From assembly GCA_024114885.1 (NCBI GenBank), contig CP099425.1:1612001-1676000 (forward strand): a stretch of DNA of 64,000 nt, read 5' to 3'. The notes beneath the pieces were generated by a model that was not told the DNA's origin, did not search any database, and was given only the letters and a program-made list of their open reading frames with translations. This DNA is from Septoria linicola (taxonomy: Eukaryota; Ascomycota; Dothideomycetes; Mycosphaerellales; Mycosphaerellaceae). Of this stretch, positions 44,984-55,286 are shown piece after piece (within the stretch, counting starts at the first letter, position 1; every line of letters begins with the position of its first letter). A program made the position numbers and the translations under genes.

Positions 44984-46715
44984 ATGTCGGGAGGTTACGC
45001 GCCCAGCTACAGCTGGATCGGCGCTCCAGCAGAATTCAATGGAACAAACGAGGACACTGGCGGCGACAGTTGTAAGTATATCTGCGCGCTCGACATGTCT
45101 TGAGAGTCATTTTTCGATCATTGTCGAAAAAGCAAAACCTAAAACATGCGAGCTTGACTGCTCACACTGAACTCGAGACTAACATCCTACAGCGATAGAA
45201 AACTTGAACCAATGGTTCTCGCCTGGTGATCAATCATACATCATCGTGGCCTCGGCCATGGTGATGGTCATGGTTCCTGGACTCGGTTTCCTCTACTCTG
45301 GTCTCGCACGAAGAAAGTCTGCACTGAGCATGATCTTCGCATGTCTTGGTTCCTATTCGATCATCACGTTTCAGTGGTATTTCTGGGGCTACTCGCTCGC
45401 GTTCAGCTCATACGCCACCAACAACCCCTTTATTGGTGACCTGAAGAAATTCGGTCTCATGAACACACTCGGAGTTCCATCGCAAGGAAGCCCTCTGATT
45501 CCCGATCTGCTGTACTCCTTCTACCAGATGCAATTCTGCGCCGTCACCGCCGCCATTATCATGGGTGCCGTTGCTGAGCGTGGTCGACTGATGCCCGCGA
45601 TGGTGTTCATCTTCTGCTGGGCAACGATTGTGTACTGCCCAGTCGCATACTGGGTGTGGAACGCGAACGGATGGGCATTCAAGTGGGGTGTTCTCGACTA
45701 CGCTGGTGGTGGTCCAGTCGAGATCGTCTCTGGTATGTCTGCGCTCGCTTACTCGATGGTTCTCGGTCGCCGACAGGAGAAGATGATGCTGAACTTCCGA
45801 CCACACAACGTTTCGCTCATCACTCTCGGAACTGTCTTCCTCTGGTTTGGCTGGCTCGGATTCAACGGTGGCTCGTCTTTCGGCGCCAACCTCCGTGCTG
45901 TGTACGCCTGCTGGAACTCGAACATCACTGCCATGTTCGCGGCCATGACCTGGGTCATCCTCGATTGGCGTCTCGCTCGCAAATGGTCGATGGTCGGGTG
46001 GTGCTCTGGTACCATCTCTGGACTCGTCGCTGCCACTCCTGCATCTGGTTTCCTTCCTCTCTGGGCCTCCGTCATTCTCGGTATCGCCACTGGAGTAGTT
46101 GCTAACTTCTCCACTAAGATCAAGTACTGGATCAGAATCGATGACTCCATGGATGTGTTCGCTGAGCACGGCGTCGCTGGTATGGTCGGTCTTTTCTTCA
46201 ACGGTGTCTTCGCCGCAACCTACGTTATCGGTCTCGATGGCGTCAACACTGATCTCTTCGCTGGCGGCTGGATCCACCGCAACTGGATTCAGCTGGGTCA
46301 ACAAGTCGCCTACATTGCCGTGTGCACTGCGTACTCGTTCGTTGTCAGCGCCATCTTAGCCTACGGTATCAACTTCATCCCAGGTCTCAAGCTCCGGGCC
46401 TCTGATGAAGCTGAGCTCCTCGGTATGGATGACGACCAGCTTGGCGAGTTTGCGTACGATTACGTCGAGGTTCGCCGTGACTACCTCGCCTGGACACCCG
46501 CCCACGGAGATATGACCCAGGGCGAGGCTGACATGCCCGCACAAGATCGTCATGGTATCCAGGGTCATTCGGACATGCTCGAGGGCAAAGACCCTAACGG
46601 CAGCGAGGGTAGCAGCGACGGCGCTCAGCATACAGGTGTTGGGGGCGACCGCCATGGAGTGGCCTACGAAGAGATGGAGAAGAACAAACGCGAAGTCCAG
46701 AGTGGCGGTCACTAG
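44984..46715 (+). CDS. Ammonium transporter, Mep1/3 type (AMT/MEP/Rh family)
   Basis: A plasma-membrane ammonium importer with 11 helices. Two exons, 44984-45071 and 45193-46715, with a 121-base GTAAGT intron and exact phase, giving 536 residues. The first exon encodes the outer N-terminal arm (MSGGYAPSYSWIGAPAEFNG). Signature segments are MVMVPGLGFLYSGLARRKSALS, AVAERGRLMPAMVFIF and the DYAGGGPVEIVSG helix. The second twin histidine (His355 in AEHGVAGMVG) is present, but the first position is Glu (about 206 in PVEIVSG). Yeast Mep1 and Mep3 have Glu there, whereas Mep2 has His, so this is a higher-flux Mep1/3-type transporter rather than a Mep2-type sensor. The cytosolic tail is Gly/Asp/His-rich. 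Confidence 0.94.
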
Positions 46716-47119
46716 ACTCGCATGTTTCCGTACTGTTTTTGTAATTTTTGATGGATGGATGACACGAAGGATAGAGCAAGAGATTGAACTTTTGAGATAC
46801 CAGAACAGCACACGTTCGATCGAGTGGCTTTGTTTCAGCGACAGCGACGCTTTTCGTCGACCCGCTGGCGGTTCAACTGTATGAATTTTTGGATACCTAT
46901 AATGCATGAAACTGCAAAAGTCATCGCTCTTGCTATAATTCACTTCGTTGTACTTGATCGTTGCTCCTACGGCTATCAACATACTCGAGTTTACACTGAC
47001 CCTCCTCATGTCCTGAGTGTGAAGCAAAAGCAGGTGACTGAACGTCACCCCAAGCAACAACGCCAAACCTTGATTATCTGACAACTCTCTTCGCATAACA
47101 AGCAAACAGGAAGATACAC

Positions 47120-47524
47120 CTAAGCACATGCCTCATCTCTTGGAGGAACTCCCAAATACTTGTCACTGGGCCGGCAGGAGCGTGTGCACATGTGCATGGT
47201 AGCGAACCACATGCATACGATAAGAACTCCCAGGAGGATGGCTCCAGTCCAGATGCGGGTCTCATTCCTTCGATGCTGATACACGATGACAGTCCACCGA
47301 TCGCCTGATATCCAATCAATGCATTTACTAGAGGGAGTGGAGATTGCTGATGGATTGCCAATTGCACGATCGAGCGGCACCGAGGAGACGACATGCCACT
47401 GCTCTCCTGTGTGTCCTTCCCGTCTAGGAGTCGCGTCAAGTCGGGTCATCCACTTTGACCACACCTCGTGTGCATCTTGGCTCGCGAACGACGTTCCTCG
47501 ACCCCGTTCGTATCTATTCGCTTT
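47120..47524 (-). CDS. Weak candidate: small protein with C-terminal membrane segment
   Basis: From an ATG at 47524 the frame runs 134 residues. It is polar and mixed for about 95 residues (GTSFASQDAHEVWSKWMTRL), then has one hydrophobic segment (TGAILLGVLIVCMWFATMHM), Cys residues and a short tail. The frame stays open upstream to about 47605 without an ATG. No family, no start context and no splice evidence. It could equally be a chance frame. Confidence 0.22.
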   Translation of the reverse strand, partial: KANRYERGRGTSFASQDAHEVWSKWMTRLDATPRREGHTGEQWHVVSSVPLDRAIGNPSAISTPSSKCIDWISGDRWTVIVYQHRRNETRIWTGAILLGVLIVCMWFATMHMCTRSCRPSDKYLGVPPRDEACA

Positions 47525-48340
47525 CATTCTGCGCAACTGTAATGATCTAGTAGGACAATCGCCTTCGCCTTCACCTATGCTGCAGATTTCGAAGCCAAGC
47601 AACAATGGTCCACCACGATCGACAAGAGCTCACAGGTCACTTAAGCTGATGTCCGTCAACTATGGGGTCAGGACATAGCTGAGAAGCATGGGCAACGCTC
47701 TCGCGTGGAGTCCCTCTTCATGCAATATGGCGGATAAAGACCGGCAGCCTAGGCGGTGGCCTGGTCTATCGTCCATAATTAGTGGGAATTGGTACACAAC
47801 CTCCAGGACGTAACACGGCGTGTATCAAACAACGCCGCCAGGTTTCGTTCGATCTCTTCGTCCAGCTTCCTGCCAGCATGGACTGCTTTTGAGCTCAGCT
47901 GCGTTTGCAGGACCACATCGCGAAGGCGATCCTGCACCTTCGCATGCACTCCCGCGGGGTCAAAGCATATACTGACTGATTGAGCCTCCGCGTAGCCCAG
48001 CCACTTGTGCGGCGACTTGCATAGATCTGGAGAAGTTGGCCATTGCAAACGAAAGCTTGCATCGCGTGGCCTTCCTGATAGGAGGGCGTGGGACATTGGC
48101 AAGTTCACTCGAAATTCGAGAGCGGCGGAAGAACTCTTGCACGCATCCGTCCTATTGCAGCTTGCATCTTGTTATGACTGGTGCCTGTGGCGGGTGAAGG
48201 TTAGCATGGCGGAAGGTGATACCGCAGCTCTACTATGCGCAGCAAAGTTCAGTCCCGTATGCATTGTCGGGACTTTCCACCCCCACATGAAACGCCACAC
48301 GCGTTGGAAACGCCGTTTTCACATCTGCAGGTGTGTTGTA

Positions 48341-48362
48341 CAGCAGCAGCAGCAGCAGCAGC
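48341..48362. repeat. CAG microsatellite
   Basis: Seven CAG units plus a final C in non-coding sequence. A length-variable marker candidate. Confidence 0.9.
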
Positions 48363-49097
48363 ACTCGTTCCGCTGATTCTCTGTTTGTTATGATGCTGCT
48401 TGCAGCCGCCTGACACGTCGCCTGCGCGTGGAGAGGAGATGACCATGAATCGGGCTTTGACTCGTTTGCAGAAAGAAAGCCGACCTGCAGCCGGAGGAGT
48501 CTTGGACGATCAGGGAGTTAAATGAGGCTGAGAGGGTCGGCTTCCCTGGCCTTGTCATTGCTCTGTCGCCCACCTAGTTAGACCTCACGCGCGCGGAAAG
48601 CAGCGTTTGTTCTTGTTTGATTCGTGACCAGTCATCGGCAAGGAACTGCGTACATGTGTCGCAGCCATGCGCAAAGGTCACGCTAGACCTGGCAGTCGGG
48701 TCGAAGATGCTGTGGGCTTTATAAATTAGACGTACGTGTATATGAGAAAACTTGATATGCGACGACTCTCGCGAAGCGCTAGAGTGGCATCCATGCATGC
48801 ACCGACAGTGTTTTAGCTGCCCCTTTCCTTGCATACGCTGTCAGTAGTCGGAGATAGATGTAGTGTCTGAAATATCGCCATCGTGCCTGCGTGCCTGTCT
48901 ACTGGACATTTGATCGTCTATCTGTCATTGCTGGCCATGCTCAAGGCCTGCGATTGCTGCTGGACGTATTGCGCCCTAGGTGTTTCCATTACCTGTCGAT
49001 GATCAAACGCTCAGCCGCGGGCCACGAATACGAACAACAGCGGGCAGACGCCTGGGTCTGGGGAGAGTGGTCTGGCGGATATTGCTGATAGATTGCG

Positions 49098-51908
49098 ATG
49101 GACGAGGTTGCGCGGCCAAGGCCGTCTCAGAGATCACAATCCTCAACACGATCTCTGAGACGGTTTCGAAGAGAGAGTCCAGAACCGGAGCCCTCACTCT
49201 TCAAAGCCATGCGATATGAGGAGTTGCGGAGTGGGCTGCCACCACGAGCAGTGCGATCCATCAGCGACAACAGCACGAGCACCAGTGTAGACACGACACG
49301 GAATCATGTGAGCATTGATGAGCAGAAATGGGGCAAGCAGGTGCTTGTGCCGCACTTCTCAGAGTTTGGTAGATCTAGCGCTCGTCGCCCATGGACAGCC
49401 AATGCCGCGCCATCGTCGTCACCCGCCAGCGTCGCGCACCAAGATCACAACCGCAACACGAACAACAACAACAACAACATCAACGACAACAACAACAACG
49501 GCCTCACCGCCACGGCAACGTCGTCGACGTCGTTCGACTTTGGATTCAAACGAGACAGCGGGATTGCTTCTTCTTCTCCTCCTGCTGAGGAAGACGCGAC
49601 GACAACCAGCGTTCTTTCCTCCCGCGAGCACAATTCGTCCCCGCCGCGGCCCTCGATCGCAGTCAGCGAGGGAGCCACGCGCCACGTGCCGGCCATTGTC
49701 GTCCAGCATGAGGCCGCGGAGCGCAGCAGCAGGCCCCCCTTCAGCGCCTACAGCTCGCCGAGGAAGCCAACCGGTATGAGGATGCGACTTGCCAGGTCGG
49801 CCTCCCCGCCGGCGACCGTCAAGAGGATGGCGAGCTTCCACGGACTGGACGTGCCTGCGGTGGCCACCGAAGACATCAGTCTCGAGGATCTGGCCAGCAA
49901 TAAGGTCGAGTTCTCGACGAGAGGCAGTCTGCTCTTTGGCGGCAAGAAGATGCAGGATATCATTAGCTCCCAGGGACACGAAGATGCACCAGTCAATGGA
50001 GCAGTCGCACCGCCGCCCGTGTGCCCATTGATGCCACCACACAAGAGCGAGGCGGACGAGGCTGTATCAAATGGCGTTAGCAAAGAGAATGCGACGCCGA
50101 GTACAGAGTCCCTTCGCAATGGCGGGACGACTCCAGTCGCAGAGAAACGGCAAGGGCTGGTTGCCGGGCGAAGGAAACCCAGCATTCAGATGCTACAGGC
50201 GGCGATCCATGGTGGGAGAGTGCTTTCGGCCGAGGAGATGACCTTCTCCATGAAAGTGCGGAGCATGTATGAGCACGGCGACGAGCGAGCCGCAAACTGG
50301 GGGCTTCCAGACAGCAGAGCCATGAGCCGGGCGACTTCAGGGAAAGAGACACCAGACACATTTACACGAGATACTCCGACACCAGAAGTCGTCATACACA
50401 AGACACGATCGTACGAACAGAACAGTGGCGGCGACAATTGGCCTCTGCCCGATAACCGATTGAGCTACGTCTCGAAATACTCCAGGACTTCTAACGAACT
50501 TGCTGGTGGCATCGAGGACTGGCAAGACGTGGATGGGTATGTCGACAGGTATGGCTTCATCCACCAAGATCGAGGAGGCTCCTCAGGTTCGAGCAGGTCA
50601 CGACCAGAAGCAGGAATGCAGCGTGTGGCTACCTCATTACGCGTGGAAGCAGACCAACCACGAAGGCCCCGTGAGCGAAGACTGCACCGAAATGTGAGTA
50701 GCGCTCGCTCGTCGCAGTCACTGCCACCGCCCCCAAAAGACTGGAATTTCAAACGCGGGCCCGGTTCGGTGCATAGCGCGCATTCAACGGTCACTCGGCA
50801 CAGCAAGAATCCGTTTCGCTCGCGAAGTACGCGACTTCTCGCTGAAGCTTCCGACATGCTCACGCTCCCGCCAGGTCTGGAGGATATTGCTGAGATGGAC
50901 GATTCCGGGAAGACGGCGTCTGCCCAAAAGCAGCGAGAATGGGCGCGAGGTGAAAAGTGGCAGAGAATGGCGAGAACCGTACGACGGAAAAATGAAGGCA
51001 AAGGAGGTGGCATGCACTTCGATTTCGACACAGCAGATCCTAAGCTGATCGAGCGAACCTGGAAAGGCATTCCGGATCGATGGCGCGCGGCCGCATGGCA
51101 CAGTTTCCTTTCGTCTTCTGCCAAGCGCAGAGGCAGCCAGACCACAGACGAGGAATTGATAGGACAGTTCCACAAGCTACAGGATATGAGCTGCGCGGAC
51201 GATGTGCAGATCGATGTCGACGTTCCCAGAACAGTGCAGTTGCATATCATGTTTCGGCGAAGGTATCGGGGAGGACAACGACTACTGTTCAGAGTCTTAC
51301 ATGCCATGGCGTTGTACTTCCCAGAAGTTGGATATGTGCAAGGCATGGCCAGTATCGCTGTCACGCTGCTGTGCTATTTCGATGAGGAGAAGGCGTTCGT
51401 GATGATGGTCCGGCTCTGGCAACTGCGCGGGCTGGAATCTTTCTTCACCGAGGACTTCAGTGGTCTCATGGCCGCCCTTGCCGAGTTCGAGCAAGACTGG
51501 CTGTCTAACGGAGACGTCGCCAACAAACTCATCGAGCTTGGCATCACCTCGACAACTTACGGGACACGATGGTATCTGACCCTCTTCAACATGTCGGTGC
51601 CGTTTCCTGCGCAGCTACGGATCTGGGACGTCTTCATGCTTCTTGGTGACGCTCCTGTCACTACCACAGTCAACGACACGACACTTCCGAACTCCAATGT
51701 CTTCGGTGGCGCTGACTTGGACGTTCTGCACGCTACGAGCGCCGCCCTCATCGATGCCACGCGAGACATTCTCCTAGATAGTGACTTTGAGAATGCCATG
51801 AAGGTCTTGACGTCATTTGTTCCTGTCAAGGACGAGGACATATTGATGCGAGTCGCGAGAGCCGAGTACAAAATACGGAAGAAGAAAGCTGGCCAAGTCA
51901 AGGCGTAG
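49098..51908 (+). CDS. TBC-domain Rab GTPase-activating protein
   Basis: A single exon of 936 residues. The N-terminal about 600 residues are disordered, Ser/Pro/Arg-rich and hold an Asn run (NTNNNNNNINDNNNNG). The TBC domain starts about residue 640 (ERTWKGIPDRWRAAAWHSFL). It carries the Arg finger in IDVDVPRTVQLH and the Gln finger in GYVQGMASIAV, the dual-finger catalytic residues that stimulate GTP hydrolysis by Rab proteins. YGTRWYLTLFNMSVPFPAQLRIWDVFMLLG is typical of the C-terminal half of TBC domains. The target Rab is not predictable. The layout resembles fungal Gyp/Msb-type RabGAPs in vesicle traffic and polarity. Confidence 0.92.
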   Translation: MDEVARPRPSQRSQSSTRSLRRFRRESPEPEPSLFKAMRYEELRSGLPPRAVRSISDNSTSTSVDTTRNHVSIDEQKWGKQVLVPHFSEFGRSSARRPWTANAAPSSSPASVAHQDHNRNTNNNNNNINDNNNNGLTATATSSTSFDFGFKRDSGIASSSPPAEEDATTTSVLSSREHNSSPPRPSIAVSEGATRHVPAIVVQHEAAERSSRPPFSAYSSPRKPTGMRMRLARSASPPATVKRMASFHGLDVPAVATEDISLEDLASNKVEFSTRGSLLFGGKKMQDIISSQGHEDAPVNGAVAPPPVCPLMPPHKSEADEAVSNGVSKENATPSTESLRNGGTTPVAEKRQGLVAGRRKPSIQMLQAAIHGGRVLSAEEMTFSMKVRSMYEHGDERAANWGLPDSRAMSRATSGKETPDTFTRDTPTPEVVIHKTRSYEQNSGGDNWPLPDNRLSYVSKYSRTSNELAGGIEDWQDVDGYVDRYGFIHQDRGGSSGSSRSRPEAGMQRVATSLRVEADQPRRPRERRLHRNVSSARSSQSLPPPPKDWNFKRGPGSVHSAHSTVTRHSKNPFRSRSTRLLAEASDMLTLPPGLEDIAEMDDSGKTASAQKQREWARGEKWQRMARTVRRKNEGKGGGMHFDFDTADPKLIERTWKGIPDRWRAAAWHSFLSSSAKRRGSQTTDEELIGQFHKLQDMSCADDVQIDVDVPRTVQLHIMFRRRYRGGQRLLFRVLHAMALYFPEVGYVQGMASIAVTLLCYFDEEKAFVMMVRLWQLRGLESFFTEDFSGLMAALAEFEQDWLSNGDVANKLIELGITSTTYGTRWYLTLFNMSVPFPAQLRIWDVFMLLGDAPVTTTVNDTTLPNSNVFGGADLDVLHATSAALIDATRDILLDSDFENAMKVLTSFVPVKDEDILMRVARAEYKIRKKKAGQVKA

Positions 51909-52443
51909 GACGTCCTCGGGCACAGCCAGAGTCGAATTACTCTGCAAGCCTGACTATATGATCTCAAGCAGATCTTTCACCTGTCACAGCGGCCATTGAG
52001 GAGATGGCTGAAGGCATTATGAACATTTCTTTTACGAGTTGTCAAGAACGATGCATGGCGCGCAAGGTGGCGTCCAAGGAACAAGACAAAAGCACAGGCA
52101 TTGGTGCATAGCAGCGCACTCTCGCGATATAAAGAGGTGGCGGTTTGCTTTTTCTTTGTGTTATATGAAGATATCCTGAATCGAGCAGACATGATGTAAG
52201 TAGTACAGACTAATATGTAATGTATAGCTTCAGCTGGCACGACCACAGCTGGAACCGATGTGGAGCAACTTCCTTCTGCATCTTCATTCCTGGCGAGTTC
52301 TGGACAAGACTGTGCTATGCAACGATCAGTACACCTGGCATGACCACACAAGTCGAAATGCCAACTCTCACTCACCACACCATCGCCTAGTCCGCGCTCC
52401 TTCCACCGTCTCACCCCTCCCTGTTCCTATTCCCTTTCCCAGT
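51909..52443. other. Convergent intergenic region
   Basis: Between the TBC gene and the small secreted protein gene (minus strand). The minus-strand frame 51977-52414 has no ATG start or features. Nothing else is supported. Confidence 0.5.
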
Positions 52444-52731
52444 CTACTTCGTCATCCAACACTCGCAATTACACGTCCCATCTCCATTATTCTCCGCGAC
52501 CATCACAAAGTCTTCTTTTTTATCTTTCGAGCCTGCACGGAAGCACGGCATCAAGCATTTATGTTCTTTTGCGCAGGGGTCTTTGCCGTCGGCGGACAGC
52601 TCGTTGCAGTTGTGCCAGGGTCCGTCTTTGCCAACGAATTGGTAGTTGCAGCCGCCGAATCTGGTGATTCCTGCGTTAACGACGGAGATGGTGGTGGTGA
52701 GGAGTGTGAGGAGGAGCGTGGTGACGTGCAT
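52444..52731 (-). CDS. Small secreted cysteine-rich protein (effector candidate)
   Basis: A 95-residue protein from the ATG at 52731 with a clear signal peptide (MHVTTLLLTLLTTTISVVNA, cleaved before GITRF). The mature 75 residues carry eight cysteines (GGC, HNC, DPC, HKCLMPC and GTCNCECW), consistent with four disulfides. There is no domain I recognise. Size, secretion and cysteine density are those of fungal apoplastic effector-type or antimicrobial proteins, but that is a class description, not a demonstrated role. The minus-strand upstream region has a TATA-like TATATATA run near 52821-52828. It is intronless as read. Confidence 0.75.
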   Translation of the reverse strand: MHVTTLLLTLLTTTISVVNAGITRFGGCNYQFVGKDGPWHNCNELSADGKDPCAKEHKCLMPCFRAGSKDKKEDFVMVAENNGDGTCNCECWMTK

Positions 52732-53478
52732 GGTTGTGGTTGATTTGAAGGTCTTGGGAGTAGGAGAGGTGAAGTTTGGTTGTTCTACGTTGTTTTGGTT
52801 TTGCTGCGGTGAGGGTGGTCTATATATATGTAGATCTGCGTATCCGTCAAGGTCTGTTCAGGGTTCCCCTTGACATCGTGAAGCGGTAGAAACGGTTCCT
52901 ATTTTAGTGGACGTGGTCGTGTTAAAGGCAAGCCTTGGACGGTGCTAGTCGTTGCGTGGTATGGGCGATGCAACATCGCTAGGTCGCTATGAGCGTAGTC
53001 TAGGCCTTATATACTAGGATGTACGACGGACTGTTATGGAGCAACGCGGCCCCCGATGGCAAAACTTCGTGTCCTTTGCGGGGCGATCTTGAACAGCGTG
53101 CAATGTAGGTTTCTGTCCAGCGACGTCTCAGTTCGAGACGACGGATGGCTTGGTAGATCCACAGTCCGCACAGTCTAACGTAGCGGTCTGGACAGAAGCT
53201 CCAAGATCTGTGTGACTCAACAACAACAATCAGGTTGATGGTCAGCGATGGAAAACTCTTGACATGGAACCTTCTGACAGGTGCACTCATTATAAGAAAG
53301 CTCTTTGACAATTCTGCTGCTATTGATACTGCTGCATTTCCAGAGATCTTGTACTGCTAGCCAATTTTTATGCTTCTGCTACCTTTTGGTCATTCTGGTA
53401 AACACTACCCCGAAAATGATAATGAACGTCCTCTATTGCCCCCATCCCTCATTATTCAGGCCAATGCAATGTTGTGCA
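52732..53478. other. Intergenic region, no gene recognised
   Basis: Lies upstream of the 8-Cys protein gene and downstream of the Gly-rich secreted gene. Short frames at 53000-53311 (minus) and 53305-53715 (plus) have no support as genes. The latter is antisense to the last two exons of the Gly-rich gene. Confidence 0.45.
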
Positions 53479-54039
53479 CTACAAGTTGAGCAGTTCCAAA
53501 GACACCGGGATGGCGACGGTGTTGCCGTTCAAGTTGTCACAGAGAGAGACCTGTTCACTCTGAGTCAGCCTTTTCCGATCATCGTTTGTTCGAGGATGCA
53601 CGGCTTGATCTTACAGGAATCAAGCCAGCCTGCTTGTTGTCAGAGCAAGAGCTGTACACGTCTACGTCGTTGTAGGTATCGCCGCCGCGTGGCTCTCCGG
53701 CTGTTTGAAGGTTAGCATGAGGTCTTAGGAGTAGGATTGTGTAGGGGCTGTGATACGATAGCATCCACTTCGCTGGCCCTTAGGGCAGCTGACTTGGCCG
53801 TAGCCGCCTCCCATACCGCCTCCGAAGCCACCTCCCTGACCGCCTCCGAAGCCACCTCCCTGACCGCCTCCCTGGCCACCTCCGAAGTTGCCGTTGTAGT
53901 TGCCTCCGATGCCTCCCTGGCCTCCCTGGCCTCCTCCGTAGCCGCCGCCGCGAGCTACAACAGCAGCATTAGCAGCTGGTGCAGGTGCAGCGACGGCGAG
54001 GGCAGCAAGGCCGAGTATGGTGGCGATGGTGAACTGCAT
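53479..54039 (-). CDS. Secreted glycine-rich, four-cysteine protein
   Basis: Three exons on the minus strand: 53757-54039, 53615-53700 and 53479-53550. Introns are 56 bases (CTAAC branch, AACAG) and 64 bases (GTAAGA, CTGAC, AACAG), and phases close to a 146-residue protein. Signal peptide MQFTIATILGLAALAVAA is followed by a short Ala-rich propeptide-like stretch. A Gly/Gln-rich repeat region follows (GGGQGGGQGGGFGG type, about 31-80). The compact C-terminal domain has four cysteines: VSCPKGQRSGCY, YNDVDVYSSCSDN, PVSLCDNLNG. It ends in NTVAIPVSLELLNL. The hydrophobic end recalls small hydrophobin-like or wall-associated secreted proteins, though it has only four cysteines instead of eight. Function unknown. 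Confidence 0.78.
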
Positions 54040-55286
54040 TTTGGCTGGTGATGTGTGGTTTTTTGTTGATAGTAGATCGACTTGTGGAAGCTGAGCTGAT
54101 GTTCAAGAAGTGAGTGAATGCGATGGTAGTTGGATAGCACGCCTTCCAGCGGCAGTGAAGCGGACTCTTATAGCACTTTCGAAGCCTTTGGGCTGTCTTT
54201 CGATGTAGCAGTGCCTGGAAGCCTATTCTCCATGTCCGGCAGCTGGCATCGCCGTACTGCGTGTCTGCGTATTGTGAATGCTTAAACAGAGTGTGCGAAT
54301 CTGTTCGACCAGGTTTCAAAGCAAATGCCAATACTCCAGCGCAAGAAGATCGTCATCATGCCCGTAAGTGGTAGTCGTCTATAGTCAGTAGTATTGGAAT
54401 ACGGCAAGTGCCTGTCCTTGCAATGTTGAGCTGTATTGGATAGCAGAAGGACCGACTTTGTGTAACATGCTTAATCCTTTAATTCTCTTGATGCAACTGC
54501 GCAAGCTTTCGCTATAGTCACCGCGGATCGAGCGAGTCATCGTGTTTTACAGCATAAGAGGTTCGGAAGTCGCGGCAGATGAGCTGGTCGGAGATATTCG
54601 TGACCAGGCTTCGAGAGCTGTATTCGCATTCTTGGCGATGGATGTCAGGATCAGGCTGCTATGTCGAGGTCGGCAGCTTCCGTTCGTGATCGGTGTGCCT
54701 GAGCATCAGTGGCGCAATATTATGCCGTTTCGTGTCTGCGTTTCACTGCGAACTGTCTTCTGAGCCGGCCATGTTACTTGTCAACGGCATTTGACGTCGT
54801 CTTAGACTTCACTTGAGGTCTCATTGAGCTGTCAACACATGAAGATCTGCACGTCTTAGCAATTCCGGCACATCCGCGTTCCATTCAGCACTCTGCTCTG
54901 TGTAGGAGACTAGTGATATATCCTGCTGGTGTCGTAGTATCCAGTCTCTCGGGTCCCCATCTTTTTACTTTAGACCGACTCGCTGTGAAGACCGAGGATG
55001 CTGAGACCATGAAAGGGCAAGCTATGCGCTCGGGCTAGGGCTCATGTAATCGAGCTGCAATGTGGTGAAGGCGCGCGAGTTACTTGGAAACAAAGTCTGT
55101 TTACCCAATGACGCGTAGCTGCGTCTTTGAGTCAGCGTGACTTTCAGCGCTGTTTCAGTTTGGATGCAGACTTCAGACCTCTACATCGGCCATCGGCATT
55201 CGGAAAGCACAGCTTGGTGCAACGCCGTTCGCAGTCGATAGACCCAGGCAACACTGTCGTTGGTCTGCCAAGTCCGGCACAACTTT
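54040..55286. other. Intergenic region, no gene recognised
   Basis: Contains the minus-strand promoter of the Gly-rich gene at its left end. Frames at 54542-54763 and 55127-55336 show no start or domain support. Confidence 0.5.

Larger units (their letters stand above)
46716..49097. other. Gene-poor 2.4 kb
   Basis: No secure gene apart from the weak candidate at 47120-47524. It contains a (CAG)7 tract at 48341-48362. Frames on both strands are otherwise fragmentary. Confidence 0.4.

Noticed and set aside
45408..46304. Long minus-strand open frame across the ammonium transporter
   Set aside because: A shadow of the strongly biased third-position codon use in the transporter gene. It lacks any domain.
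53737..54051. Plus-strand open frame of about 104 codons, Ala/Ser-rich
   Set aside because: It is the antisense of the GGN-codon repeats of the Gly-rich secreted gene. Such repeats keep the opposite strand open by composition.
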